DNA of 32,081 nucleotides, from positions 81,253 to 113,333 of the forward strand of contig JAFSCX010000045.1 of the NCBI GenBank assembly GCA_017436525.1. The letters run 5' to 3'. The stretch comes from Clostridia bacterium (GTDB lineage Bacteria > Bacillota > Clostridia > Oscillospirales > QAKW01). Made by a program: the position numbers and the translations under genes. Shown here piece by piece: positions 1 through 7,867 of the stretch. The notes under the pieces were generated by a model that saw nothing but the letters and a program-made list of their open reading frames with translations, had not been told where the DNA came from and did not search any database. Position 1 is the first letter of the stretch; every line of letters begins with the position of its first letter.

Positions 1-1395
1 GATGAGCATCCCCCAATGATGGACACCGCCGATCTCATAAGAAACCGGTACAATGCTCTCGCCGCGGCAGAGGACAAAATCCCGAATACCGGGGTCTGCC
101 ATATCGGCAAAGTTGCCCTTATAAGTAGGAGCAATATTATGGGGATCCAGCTCATAGCGGAAATCCTTCATCTCGCTGCGCAAGGTACGATAAGCCTCGT
201 CCCCGATTCGCATTTCCATATTGGCTGCCACGACCACCGGAAGCTCTGCATATTTTGCAAGGGTTGCGGTAATCTTCTTGGCTACCTCTTGCTTTTGCTC
301 TTCCTTGGAATCGGCATTCAGAAGGCCGAAGACCTTGCCTGTATTTTTATGCTTAAGGATTGCAAGGCCGGTATTCTCTGCAATGGCAACCGCCTCTTGA
401 AGCTCAAAAAGATCGCTCTTAAAGTAGATGGGAGATGCGGTATCGGCAAAAACGCCGGTATAGGTCTTTTTAGTGGCAAGCACTTCCCCCTCTTTTTTGC
501 CCACATCTCTTAGAGCAACCAAATCCCGATCCTGAGAAAACACCAAATGGCGAGCGGCCCATGCATGGTGGGAAATCTTCCCCTCATCAGCGGCATAAAG
601 GCCGGAGCCCATCGAGAGAGAATAGAGGTCCACCGTCTGCTTGATCTCAAGCTCCAGCTCCAAGCCGTAATGGTCGGAGGGATATTTTCCCTCAATGGTA
701 TCGGTGATCCGTGCATAGGAGACAGGCTCTACCGTCTTGGGGGTAATGAAGCAAAAATCGATGGGCGTCTCATGGCCATGGTGCTCAGGATGATAGCCAT
801 GATAGGTACAGGAGAGATCATTCTCCAAAAGCTCATTCATATTCCGCACGGTCCTGCTCATGTATTTATAAGCGGGAGAATGATTAAACATATTGAAATC
901 GCCGGTCATAAAGAAGGTGCGCACATTCATGGGCTTGAAATGATCCAAAATCAGCTTGGCGCTCTTCATCTGGCAATCATCGGAAAATCCATAATGGGTA
1001 TTGAAGAAATGGAATTCTACACCGGTCTTCAGCTCCTTGAGCTTTACCCAGATGACCATCCGATGGCAGCCGATGGAATCCCACCCGCGGGAGACAACAT
1101 TGGGCGTATCGGAAAGCCAGAAATAGCCCCGATCGACACATTCAAAAAGTTCCTTCTTCCAAAGGATGGTGCAGCCTTCGACATCAAAAGTCTCGCAGCG
1201 ATATTTATGGAAAATCTCATACTTTTCGCCGTAGTCATCGGGGATATGCTTCATCCAACCGGGGACCACCTCTTGAAAACCGATCAAATCGGGATCAATA
1301 CGGTCGATGATCTTTTTCAGCCGCGGCGCCCGCTCATCAAAGCTATGGCCATTGGGATCATTGGCGCTTCGAATGTTAAAGGATACTACTTTCAT
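1..1395 (-). CDS. EEP-superfamily hydrolase, two-domain, cytosolic, 3' end beyond window
   Basis: The frame is open without a stop from an ATG at 1395 to the window edge (465 residues seen), so the C-terminus is missing. Residues 1-250 form an endonuclease/exonuclease/phosphatase (EEP) domain with all expected motifs: SFNIR at the N-terminus, GFQE (E42), NTH (H134), TGDFN (D166, N168), and a final SDHYG (D241, H242). Such enzymes cleave phosphodiesters or phosphate esters with a divalent metal; the substrate is unknown here. Residues about 258-465 look like a second, decayed EEP unit: AANME stands where GDFN is expected and VHHWG where SDHYG is expected. There is no signal peptide. The start follows a GAGGAGGGA ribosome site. 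It lies 27 bp downstream of a paralogous lipoprotein, so the two are probably co-transcribed. Confidence 0.85.
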   Translation of the reverse strand, partial: MKVVSFNIRSANDPNGHSFDERAPRLKKIIDRIDPDLIGFQEVVPGWMKHIPDDYGEKYEIFHKYRCETFDVEGCTILWKKELFECVDRGYFWLSDTPNVVSRGWDSIGCHRMVIWVKLKELKTGVEFHFFNTHYGFSDDCQMKSAKLILDHFKPMNVRTFFMTGDFNMFNHSPAYKYMSRTVRNMNELLENDLSCTYHGYHPEHHGHETPIDFCFITPKTVEPVSYARITDTIEGKYPSDHYGLELELEIKQTVDLYSLSMGSGLYAADEGKISHHAWAARHLVFSQDRDLVALRDVGKKEGEVLATKKTYTGVFADTASPIYFKSDLFELQEAVAIAENTGLAILKHKNTGKVFGLLNADSKEEQKQEVAKKITATLAKYAELPVVVAANMEMRIGDEAYRTLRSEMKDFRYELDPHNIAPTYKGNFADMADPGIRDFVLCRGESIVPVSYEIGGVHHWGMLI

Positions 1396-1422
1396 TTCTC
1401 TTCCCTCCTCTGAAAAACCCTC

Positions 1423-2649
1423 TTATAAAATGATCATTTTGCTATATATACCGAAATGGTCGGAGACATATTTCCCGCCCACCATATCGGTCATGACCTT
1501 GTAAGAAGTTGCCTTGATCGCCTTCGGCGTTACAAAGCAGAAATCGATGATATTGCCGCCGTTTTTATTTTTACCGTAGTTGGGCAGCGTTCCTTGGGTG
1601 GTGTCCTTCACCGTCAGCATATTGGTATTGGCCCAATAGGTAGTAAGAGTCTGATAGGCAGGAGCTGCTGAAGTAAGATTAAAATCGCCGGTCAGAATCA
1701 CGCCCCCGCTGCCGGCCATGCTCTTGGCTCTTTTGATCAGCAGCTCTGCGCTGGGCACCTGGGGATCCGGCTTATAATCCACATGGGTATTAAAATAATG
1801 GAAAACTGCTCCGGTTTTACGCACCTGCAATTTTACCCATGTGCAGATGCGATAATGATCTGCGCCCCAACCCTTGCTCTCCTCTTCAGGGGTATCGGAA
1901 AGCCAGAAGGTGCCGCTATCTAAAAGCTTAAACTGGGATTTTCTATAGAAAATGGGGTTGGCCTCTGCGCCGCTGCCGTTATTTCGATATTCAACAATGG
2001 AATCATATTCATCACCAAGCATTTCAAGGAGATTCAGCTCCCATTCCAGGGTAACCTCCTGAAAGCCCATCAGATCGGCATCATAATCCTCCAGCACTTT
2101 TTTAAGGCGGGGCTTGCGCTCTGCCACCGAATGGCCATCGGGATCATTGGCGCAGCGAATATTATAGGAGACTACTTCAATTGCATTCTCTTTATAATAC
2201 TTTACCCCATCGGCAGTGGTCGCTTCGGTTTTGGAGATGGGGGTATCGGCAAAGGGATCTTCCTCTCCCGAGGGCTGATTATTCTCATCCTGATCGTTTT
2301 GATCATTTTGATCCTCTTGATCGTTTTGATCGTTCTGCTCTTCATCGCCGCCCTGCTCCGGCTGCTCTTCCTTATCATCGGAAGATCCTTGATTGCCGGA
2401 AGGCGTTTGCTCCTCATCCTCAGAGGATTCTTGCTTATCCTCGGCAGGCTTTTGATGATTCTGCTGATCGGAGCTTCCCTGCTCCTCTTGCTCTATAATA
2501 ATAGTACCGCCGGAAGGGTTCTGGTCCTGCCCCTCTATATAAGAATCGGCGGCGGCTGATTCTTGCTCATCGGAGACGCTTTTGCATCCTCCCAGCATCG
2601 AAAGAGCCAGCATTAAAATCATTGCAAAACATAAGCCTTTTTTCAACAT
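1423..2649 (-). CDS. Secreted lipoprotein with acidic Asp/Gln-rich linker and EEP-family hydrolase domain
   Basis: The 408-residue protein begins with a lipoprotein signal peptide ending in the lipobox LGGC (C22), so it should be anchored on the outer face of the membrane. Residues about 26-135 are a low-complexity linker rich in D, E, Q, N and S, with repeated DQN units near 106-120. Residues 158-408 are an EEP domain: SYNIR, GFQEV, NTHVDY, TGDFN and SDHFG are all present, so it should be catalytically competent. Likely substrates are extracellular nucleic acids or phosphoesters, but the sequence does not tell which. The ATG follows a GAGGAG site. The catalytic part closely resembles the downstream gene (the RCANDPDGHS and RSANDPNGHS segments align), which points to tandem duplication. 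Confidence 0.88.
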   Translation of the reverse strand: MLKKGLCFAMILMLALSMLGGCKSVSDEQESAAADSYIEGQDQNPSGGTIIIEQEEQGSSDQQNHQKPAEDKQESSEDEEQTPSGNQGSSDDKEEQPEQGGDEEQNDQNDQEDQNDQNDQDENNQPSGEEDPFADTPISKTEATTADGVKYYKENAIEVVSYNIRCANDPDGHSVAERKPRLKKVLEDYDADLMGFQEVTLEWELNLLEMLGDEYDSIVEYRNNGSGAEANPIFYRKSQFKLLDSGTFWLSDTPEEESKGWGADHYRICTWVKLQVRKTGAVFHYFNTHVDYKPDPQVPSAELLIKRAKSMAGSGGVILTGDFNLTSAAPAYQTLTTYWANTNMLTVKDTTQGTLPNYGKNKNGGNIIDFCFVTPKAIKATSYKVMTDMVGGKYVSDHFGIYSKMIIL

Positions 2650-2684
2650 GGATTTTTCTCCTCATTTTGCCTTCTCTTGTGCAT

Positions 2685-2690
2685 ATTCTA
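2685..2690 (-). promoter_or_regulatory. Weak candidate -10 for the EEP lipoprotein gene
   Basis: TAGAAT on the minus strand lies about 35 bp upstream of the lipoprotein ATG. No convincing -35 hexamer stands 16-18 bp upstream, where the sequence is only T-rich, so this is tentative. Confidence 0.35.
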
Positions 2691-2789
2691 CCACAGTGAA
2701 AAATAAAAAGAAAGCCTTTCTATGCAAAAAAAGCAAAAAACTAAGTTAAAAGTTGTCTTATCGAAAAAATGGAAAATATACTCCTTTTA

Positions 2790-2815
2790 GGGTGAGCAAG
2801 AATCGAACCTGCAAA
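2790..2815 (-). other. tRNA T-arm-like fragment
   Basis: Read on the minus strand, GCAGG TTCGATT CTTGC makes a five-pair stem with a seven-base TTCGANT loop, as in a tRNA T-arm, followed by TCACCCTAA. No D-arm, anticodon arm or 5' acceptor strand lies nearby, so it is not a full tRNA. A near copy (AGGTTCGACTCTTGCCACCCTAA) occurs at 31944-31963, directly upstream of the DUF6440 gene. Here the AAAAGGAG that follows has no start codon after it. Confidence 0.45.
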
Positions 2816-2816
2816 C

Positions 2817-2862
2817 AAAAAAGAGAAGATTCGTATGTTGTAACGAGTCTTCTCTTTCTTTT
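2817..2862 (-). terminator. Probable intrinsic terminator ending the ribosomal superoperon
   Basis: An AAAGAGAAGA(T/C)TCGT stem pairs with its partner around an eight-base loop and is flanked by A-runs and T-runs on both sides, so it could act in either direction. On the minus strand CTCTTTTTTGTTT follows the stem, as expected for Rho-independent termination. The AGAGAAGAT/ATCTTCTCT stem resembles the terminator at 20782-20813. Confidence 0.6.
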
Positions 2863-2871
2863 GGTCTGTTA

Positions 2872-3066
2872 AGTGATATGCTGCCCTTGGCAGCGTGATA
2901 TTTTCTTTTGAAAAAACCTCGCCTGTGGCGAGATATTTTCAAAAAGAAAGTGATATTAAACCTTTTGGGTTTAGTGATATTCTATTCGCACATAACTTGC
3001 GAAGCAAATAACACTCGGCTGAAAGCCGAATAACACTGCGAAGCAATATCACTCGCCGCTCCGGCG
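2872..3066. repeat. Array of at least seven short hairpins joined by GTGATAT/ATATCAC spacers
   Basis: On the plus strand GTGATAT occurs at about 2873, 2895, 2950 and 2974, and the inverse AATATCACT at 3045-3053, with weaker AATAACAC copies near 3007 and 3030. Between them lie hairpins: 2880-2894 (GCTGCC/GGCAGC), 2918-2932 (CTCGCC/GGCGAG, itself inside a longer TTTCTTTTGAAAA/TTTTCAAAAAGAAA stem), 2957-2973 (TAAACC/GGTTTA), 2985-3003 (TTCGCA/TGCGAA), 3015-3029 (TCGGCT/AGCCGA), 3037-3045 (TGC-GAA-GCA) and 3054-3066 (CGCCG/CGGCG). The first GTGATAT can pair with the last ATATCAC, which would close a multibranched structure. I see no coding potential. It resembles an interspersed palindromic repeat, but copy number cannot be judged from one window. 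Confidence 0.75.
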
Positions 3067-3075
3067 AATAGAGTT

Positions 3076-3103
3076 GCGGGATACTCCGTTTGGAGTATCC
3101 CGC
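3076..3103 (-). terminator. Strong 12-bp hairpin just after rplQ
   Basis: GCGGGATACTCC and GGAGTATCCCGC form a perfect 12-bp stem with a four-base loop, 20 bp beyond the rplQ stop. On the minus strand no U-run follows, so it may protect the 3' end or act as a weak terminator; the better terminator is at 2817-2862. On the plus strand a T-rich run follows only after about 12 bases. Confidence 0.5.
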
Positions 3104-3123
3104 TATACCGAGCGTTTTCTTTT

Positions 3124-3465
3124 TTATACCAACTGGACGATGGCCATCTCTGCGCCATCACCACGACGGGGGCCGATCTTTACGATTCTGGTATAGCCGC
3201 CGTTGCGCTCCTCATAGTTGGGAGCAATTTCGGAAAACAGCTTGTTTACAACGTCTTCCTTGGTAATATAAGCAATTGCCTGACGCTTTGCATGCAGCGT
3301 GTTGGCTTTGCCGAGGGTAATCATTTTTTCGGTGGCTCTGCCGACTTCTTTTGCTCTGGTGAGAGTGGTCTCAACGGAGCCGTTCTCCAGCAGATAAGTC
3401 ACCATGCCTCTGAGCATCGCCTTACGATGTGCGGTAGGACGGCCCAATTTTCTATATCCGGACAT
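3124..3465 (-). CDS. rplQ: 50S ribosomal protein L17
   Basis: The 113-residue protein carries the L17 signature [19 protein letters not shown] at its N-terminus and the usual [20 protein letters not shown] end. L17 sits at the polypeptide exit side of the large subunit. It is slightly shorter than the E. coli protein, as is normal in Firmicutes. It is the last gene of the superoperon, 32 bp after rpoA, and is preceded by an AAAGGAGG site. Downstream there is no cbiO/ecfT/truA set, as often follows in related Clostridia, but a hairpin array. Confidence 0.97.
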   Translation of the reverse strand: MSGYRKLGRPTAHRKAMLRGMVTYLLENGSVETTLTRAKEVGRATEKMITLGKANTLHAKRQAIAYITKEDVVNKLFSEIAPNYEERNGGYTRIVKIGPRRGDGAEMAIVQLV

Positions 3466-3497
3466 GAGTAAACCTCCTTTGCTAATCAGTTAAATAA

Positions 3498-4448
3498 TTA
3501 TTCGTCGTCTTTCTTCAGTGCGAGGCCCAAAGATGCGATCTTTCCGATCACCTCATCCAAGGACTTTCTACCCAAGTTACGAACCTTCATCATGTCTTCT
3601 TCACTCTTATTGATCAGATCCTCAACCGTATTGATGCCGGCACGCTTCAGGCAGTTGAAGGAGCGGACAGAAAGATCCAGCTCTTCAATGGTCATCCGCA
3701 GAGCGGTAATGGTCTTGGACTCTTCCTTCTCTACCATGATCTCAGCGTTCTTAGCCTTCTCGGAAAGATCAATGAACAGAGAAAGATGCTCGTTCATTAC
3801 CTTTGCAGCCAAGGAAACTGCATCGCAAGCAGAGATAACGGAATTGGTCCATACTTCGAGGGTCAGCTTATCGAAATCGGTGATCTGGCCTACACGGGTG
3901 TTTTCCACCTTGTAGTTTACCTTTACCACGGGAGAGAAATCACTGTCTACCGCCAGCATATTGGGCTGGTTCTCGGTATAAACCTTGTTCTTCTCAGCAG
4001 ATACATAGCCGCGGCCATGGTCCAGAATCAGCTCCATATTCAATACGGCGCCTTCACCCAGAGTAGCAAGTACATGATCGGGGTTGATGATCTCCACATC
4101 GCTATCGGCTTTAATATCACCGGCAGTTACAACGCAGGGACCTTTCGCCTCGATAAAGACAAGCTTCTGCTCATCACAATAAAGCTTGGGGATAATGCCC
4201 TTAATGTTCAGAACGATCTCTGTAACATCTTCCTTGACGCCCTCCAGAGTCGTAAACTCATGGGGAACATCATTGATCTTTGCGGCAACGACCGCACAGC
4301 CGGGCAGGGAGGAAAGCAGAATCCGGCGGAGAGAATTGCCCAAAGTGAGGCCATATCCTCTCTCCAGAGGCTCAGCTACAAAGCGGCCATACTCACCGTT
4401 GTCTCCGATTACCTCTGTCTCGATCCGGGGTCTTTCTATTTCGATCAT
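3498..4448 (-). CDS. rpoA: DNA-directed RNA polymerase alpha subunit
   Basis: This is the 316-residue alpha subunit, the scaffold on which beta and beta' assemble. The N-terminal dimerisation domain (about 1-230) contains the [20 protein letters not shown] segment. The C-terminal DNA-binding domain (about 245-316) has [14 protein letters not shown], which carries the arginine that contacts UP elements, and [11 protein letters not shown]. The ATG at 4448 is chosen because GGAGGT lies eight bases upstream and the family begins MIEIERP; an in-frame ATG five codons earlier would overlap the Shine-Dalgarno site. Placement after rpsD and before rplQ is the standard alpha-operon order. Confidence 0.97.
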   Translation of the reverse strand: MIEIERPRIETEVIGDNGEYGRFVAEPLERGYGLTLGNSLRRILLSSLPGCAVVAAKINDVPHEFTTLEGVKEDVTEIVLNIKGIIPKLYCDEQKLVFIEAKGPCVVTAGDIKADSDVEIINPDHVLATLGEGAVLNMELILDHGRGYVSAEKNKVYTENQPNMLAVDSDFSPVVKVNYKVENTRVGQITDFDKLTLEVWTNSVISACDAVSLAAKVMNEHLSLFIDLSEKAKNAEIMVEKEESKTITALRMTIEELDLSVRSFNCLKRAGINTVEDLINKSEEDMMKVRNLGRKSLDEVIGKIASLGLALKKDDE

Positions 4449-4463
4449 ATCTAATACCTCCAA

Positions 4464-4595
4464 TCAATCTATTTCATTCAACATCCTAATTCGTCTGCCA
4501 AAGAGCCGCAGCCCTTTGGATTCGCAACGCCAAAAACCACGTTGCAGAGTAATTCCCCTTACACCACGCGAAGCCCGATAGGGGCGCCGCGGCAT
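4464..4595 (-). CDS. Possible 43-residue arginine-rich small protein or leader peptide between rpsD and rpoA
   Basis: A frame of 43 codons begins with ATG at 4595, six bases after an AAGGAG that overlaps the rpsD stop, and ends with TGA at 4464, just before the rpoA ribosome site. It therefore fills the gap exactly. The product starts MPRRPYRASRGVRG, holds about 12 arginines, one cysteine and two tryptophan/phenylalanine-type aromatic residues (FW), and resembles no family I recognise. Against a real gene: its arginine codons are mixed (CGG, CGC, CGA, AGG, AGA, CGT), unlike highly expressed neighbours, and the same DNA can fold into three hairpins (CCCCT/AGGGG, CAACG/CGTTG, CCAAAG/CTTTGG). 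A structured intergenic regulator is an equally good reading. Confidence 0.35.
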   Translation of the reverse strand: MPRRPYRASRGVRGITLQRGFWRCESKGLRLFGRRIRMLNEID

Positions 4596-4605
4596 AAGAC
4601 ACTCC

Positions 4606-5226
4606 TTATTTGGAGTACAACTCGACGATCAGGTGGGTCTCGATCGGGAGGTCGATGTCCTCGGCTTCTGCTACGCCGACGACTTTACCGGAAGTGCCGT
4701 TGAGCTCCAGCCACTTAACGATGGCGCGCTTCTCATTAGCCTCCTGGATCGCCTTGATCTTGGGAGAGCTCATGCTCCCCTCTTTGAGAGCGATTACATC
4801 GCCCACATTAACCAAGATGGAAGGAATGTTTACTTTCTTACCATTTAAGGTAAAGTGCCCGTGGCGGACCAACTGCCGAGCCTCGGGTCTGGACATAGCA
4901 AAGCCTAATCTGTAAACCACGTTGTCCAATCTGCTCTCTACGATAGACAGCAGGTTGTCACCGGTAACGCCCTGTTTCTTCTCAGCCATTTCAAAGTACT
5001 TAGCGAACTGGCTCTCCAAAACGCCATAATACTTTCTGACTTTTTGCTTCTCTCTGAGCTGAAGACCATACTCAGATACTTTCTTTCTGCCCTGACCATG
5101 CTGGCCGGGAGCATATGCGCGACGTGCAATCGCACACTTATCGGAATAGCAGCGCTCGCCCTTCAGGAAAAGCTTCTGCCCTTCTCTACGGCATTGACGG
5201 CATACTGCGCCGGTATATCTAGCCAT
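4606..5226 (-). CDS. rpsD: 30S ribosomal protein S4, zinc-binding form
   Basis: The protein has 206 residues. S4 is a primary 16S rRNA binder that nucleates 30S assembly and in many bacteria represses its own mRNA. An N-terminal zinc motif is visible (C9, C12, C26, C31), and the S4 RNA-binding domain lies at about 95-160 ([23 protein letters not shown]). The ATG at 5226 follows AGGAGGATAACGAT; longer in-frame extensions upstream run into rpsK and are rejected. It lies 13 bp after rpsK. Because S4 is the classical alpha-operon regulator, the structured gap downstream (4449-4605) is notable. Confidence 0.97.
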   Translation of the reverse strand: MARYTGAVCRQCRREGQKLFLKGERCYSDKCAIARRAYAPGQHGQGRKKVSEYGLQLREKQKVRKYYGVLESQFAKYFEMAEKKQGVTGDNLLSIVESRLDNVVYRLGFAMSRPEARQLVRHGHFTLNGKKVNIPSILVNVGDVIALKEGSMSSPKIKAIQEANEKRAIVKWLELNGTSGKVVGVAEAEDIDLPIETHLIVELYSK

Positions 5227-5239
5227 ATCGTTATCCTCC

Positions 5240-5638
5240 TTATACTCTTCTTCTCTTCGGGGGTCTGCAGCCATTATGGGGGATGGGGGTAACATCCTTA
5301 ATCAGGGTGATCTCCAAACCTGCGGTCTGCAGAGCACGGATAGCAGCCTCACGGCCGGCACCCGGTCCCTTAACATACACTTCCACAGTCTTCAGACCAT
5401 GCTCCATAGCAGCCTTAGCAGCCTGCTCTGCAGCCATCTGAGCGGCAAACGGAGTGCTCTTTCTGGAACCCTTAAAGCCCATCTCGCCGGCGGATGCCCA
5501 AGAAATAGCATTACCGTTTACATCAGAGATGGTAACCAGAGTGTTATTGAAGGTAGAGCGAATGTGAGCGGCTCCACGTTCAATATTCTTTTTAACACGG
5601 CGCTTGCCGGTTGTTTTCTTAACATTCTTAGCAGCCAT
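5240..5638 (-). CDS. rpsK: 30S ribosomal protein S11
   Basis: The 132-residue S11 belongs to the platform of the small subunit, near the 3' end of 16S rRNA and the mRNA exit. The segment [28 protein letters not shown] and the basic end [17 protein letters not shown] tail (here [15 protein letters not shown]) are typical. Length is normal. It stands between rpsM and rpsD with gaps of 13 bp, in the standard alpha-operon order. Confidence 0.97.
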   Translation of the reverse strand: MAAKNVKKTTGKRRVKKNIERGAAHIRSTFNNTLVTISDVNGNAISWASAGEMGFKGSRKSTPFAAQMAAEQAAKAAMEHGLKTVEVYVKGPGAGREAAIRALQTAGLEITLIKDVTPIPHNGCRPPKRRRV

Positions 5639-5651
5639 TCTTATTCACTCC

Positions 5652-6017
5652 TTACTTCTTTTTATTTGCCATTGTTTTTCTGGGGCCCTTTCTGGTACGG
5701 GCGTTGGTCTTAGATCTTTGGCCCCGAACAGGTAAACCTTTTCTATGTCTAGTTCCTCTGTAGCATCCGATTTCGATCAGACGCTTAATATCCAAAGCAA
5801 CATTTCTTCTCAGATCGCCTTCTACTGCATAGCCATCCATTGCAGCGCGGATTGCAGCGACTTCTGCCTCGGTGAGATCCTTCACACGGGTGTCGGGGTT
5901 CACGCCGGCAGCAGCCAGGATGTCATTGGACGTTTTACGGCCAATACCGTAAATATAAGTCAAGCCGATCTCTACGCGCTTTTCCTTCGGTAAATCGATA
6001 CCAGCAATTCTTGCCAT
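5652..6017 (-). CDS. rpsM: 30S ribosomal protein S13
   Basis: S13 (121 residues) sits in the 30S head, contacts P-site tRNA and forms bridges to the 50S subunit. The N-terminus [26 protein letters not shown], the [14 protein letters not shown] segment and a basic tail ending in KKK are diagnostic. It follows rpmJ by 41 bp and has a GGAGGTG site upstream. Confidence 0.97.
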   Translation of the reverse strand: MARIAGIDLPKEKRVEIGLTYIYGIGRKTSNDILAAAGVNPDTRVKDLTEAEVAAIRAAMDGYAVEGDLRRNVALDIKRLIEIGCYRGTRHRKGLPVRGQRSKTNARTRKGPRKTMANKKK

Positions 6018-6058
6018 TTGGTTATTACACCTCCATTTTAATCAAGCGGCCGCAAGGC

Positions 6059-6199
<141 letters not shown>

Positions 6200-6418
6200 T
6201 TACTTCGCTCTCCAGATAATTCTGCCTTTGGTCAGATCATAGGGAGACATCTCCACCGTAACCTTATCACCGGGCAGGATTTTAATATAATTCATTCGCA
6301 GCTTGCCGGAAATATGGGCGTGAATCTTATGGCCGCCCTCCAGCTCAACCATGAAATTTGCGTTGGGCATTGCTTCGACGACAACGCCTTCCACTTCAAT
6401 CATATCTTCTTTTGACAT
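6200..6418 (-). CDS. infA: Translation initiation factor IF-1
   Basis: This is a 72-residue OB-fold (S1-type) protein that occupies the A site of the 30S subunit during initiation, working with IF-2 and IF-3. The sequence [20 protein letters not shown], the [17 protein letters not shown] core and the [10 protein letters not shown] end match the family throughout. It lies 41 bp after map; the KOW-domain gene seen between map and infA in some Clostridia is absent here. Confidence 0.97.
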   Translation of the reverse strand: MSKEDMIEVEGVVVEAMPNANFMVELEGGHKIHAHISGKLRMNYIKILPGDKVTVEMSPYDLTKGRIIWRAK

Positions 6419-6459
6419 AGGTCCTCCTATTATGCTTCAATCACAATAAATTCTGAACA

Positions 6460-7212
6460 TTATACCTGCGTCAGGATATGACCGCAGTTCTCATCAATAT
6501 AGAAGGTATGCTCATAATGTGCGCTGAGCTTGCCGTCTGCTGTCGTAACAGTCCAGCCGTCCTCATTACTGATAATGACCTTATCGGTTCCCTGATTGAT
6601 CATCGGCTCAATGGCCACGGTCAGCCCCTTAGGGAGCCGCATCCCATGGCCTGCTCTGCCGAAATTCGGTACATTGGGATCTTCATGCAGGGCGCGGCCG
6701 ATGCCGTGGCCTACAAAATCCTTCACCGGAGAGTAGCCGTATTGCTGCACATAACTCTCGATGCAATTCCCGATATCGCCGAGGCGTACCCCGCCGCGAA
6801 GCAGCTGATACGCTTCCATCAGAGAAGCTCTGGTTACCTCTACCAACTGCCTTGCTTCGTCGGATACAGTTCCGACCATAAAGGTATTGGCAGTGTCCCC
6901 ATGAAAACCGCCGATATAGGCGCCCACATCCACGCTTACAATATCTCCATCCCGAATCACTGTCCGTTCATCGGGGATTCCGTGGATCACCACATGATTG
7001 ATGGAGATACAAGCGCTTGCGGGAAATCCGCCGTAGCCCTTAAAGGAGGGCTTGGCGCCCTTGGAGCGGATATAGCTTTCTATGATCCGGTCCAGCTCTT
7101 TGGTGGTCATCCCCGCAGAGATGCTCTCTCCCGCCGTTTGAAGGGCGCCGGCGGCAATTGCGCCGGCTTTCCGCATCAAACGAATATCACTATCGGATTT
7201 TAGAATCATCAT
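6460..7212 (-). CDS. map: Type I methionine aminopeptidase
   Basis: The enzyme (250 residues) removes the initiator methionine from nascent proteins. The five metal ligands of the pita-bread fold are all present: D95 (SVDVGA), D106 (GDT), H169 (GHGIG), E202 (AIEP) and E234 (YEH). H77 in NHVVIHGIP is the usual substrate-binding histidine. It is a short, class 1a form without an N-terminal zinc extension. The first ATG overlaps the adk stop (ATGA), so the two are translationally coupled; a second ATG directly follows and could also serve. Confidence 0.96.
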   Translation of the reverse strand: MMILKSDSDIRLMRKAGAIAAGALQTAGESISAGMTTKELDRIIESYIRSKGAKPSFKGYGGFPASACISINHVVIHGIPDERTVIRDGDIVSVDVGAYIGGFHGDTANTFMVGTVSDEARQLVEVTRASLMEAYQLLRGGVRLGDIGNCIESYVQQYGYSPVKDFVGHGIGRALHEDPNVPNFGRAGHGMRLPKGLTVAIEPMINQGTDKVIISNEDGWTVTTADGKLSAHYEHTFYIDENCGHILTQV

Positions 7213-7850
7213 TTCAAAAACGCCTCGATAGCTTCAAAGGTTGCCTTGGTGGTCTCGGCCAGCTCTTCGCGGCCGCGCACCAATACCAGCTTGCCCTCCG
7301 CTTCATAGAAGCTCTTAAGGGGCTCGGTGGTTTCATGATAAGTGTTCAGGCGATCCAGCACGGTTGCAGGCTCATCATCCTTGCGGATAATCAGCTCTGC
7401 TTGGCAGGCATCGCAATGTTTATTGTCTGCAGAGGGCTTAAAATCAATATGATAGGTCATCCCGCAGGCGGGGCAGACCCGTCTGCCGCTCATCCGCTTT
7501 ACAATCTCCTCATCGGCCACCTCGATGGACAATGCCATATCGATCTCGATACCCATTGCCTTGAGGGCTTCCGCCTGAGGGATGGTACGGGGAAAACCGT
7601 CCAGAATAAAGCCGTTGCTGCAATCATCCTCCGCCAACCGCTCGCGGATCATGCCGATTACCACTTCATCGGGGACCAGCTTGCCGGCATTAATCAGGCT
7701 TTCCGCCTGCTTGCCAAGCTCCGTCCCGTTATGAATGGCAGCACGGATCATGTTGCCGGTGGAGATGGTGGGGATGCTGTATTTTTTACAAATGTTTTCT
7801 GCTTGGGTGCCTTTTCCGGCACCGGGCGCACCTAAAAGAATCATCTTCAT
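7209..7850 (-). CDS. adk: Adenylate kinase, zinc-binding long form
   Basis: Adenylate kinase (213 residues) interconverts ATP + AMP and 2 ADP. The P-loop GAPGAGKGT is at 8-16, the NMP-binding region contains ISTGNMIR, and DGFPRT is at 84-89. The LID domain carries four cysteines (C126, C129, C146, C149), the structural zinc site found in many Gram-positive enzymes. It lies 17 bp after secY and overlaps map by four bases, the common secY-adk-map-infA order. Confidence 0.97.
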   Translation of the reverse strand: MKMILLGAPGAGKGTQAENICKKYSIPTISTGNMIRAAIHNGTELGKQAESLINAGKLVPDEVVIGMIRERLAEDDCSNGFILDGFPRTIPQAEALKAMGIEIDMALSIEVADEEIVKRMSGRRVCPACGMTYHIDFKPSADNKHCDACQAELIIRKDDEPATVLDRLNTYHETTEPLKSFYEAEGKLVLVRGREELAETTKATFEAIEAFLK

Positions 7851-7867
7851 AATCGTGCACCTATTCC

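Noticed and set aside
547..1413. Long plus-strand frame of 288 codons
   Set aside because: It is antisense to the EEP gene, which has full family motifs; the mirrored frame has no recognisable domain or ribosome site.
2290..2345. Minisatellite-type tandem repeat
   Set aside because: The short GATCNTTTT-like repeats encode the Asp/Gln/Asn linker of the lipoprotein and are explained by it.
2790..2815. Complete tRNA gene
   Set aside because: Only a T-arm and part of an acceptor strand are present; no anticodon arm or D-arm can be placed upstream.
2872..3066. CRISPR array
   Set aside because: Spacing is irregular, the repeated unit is only about 7 bp and the between-parts are hairpins; no cas genes are present.
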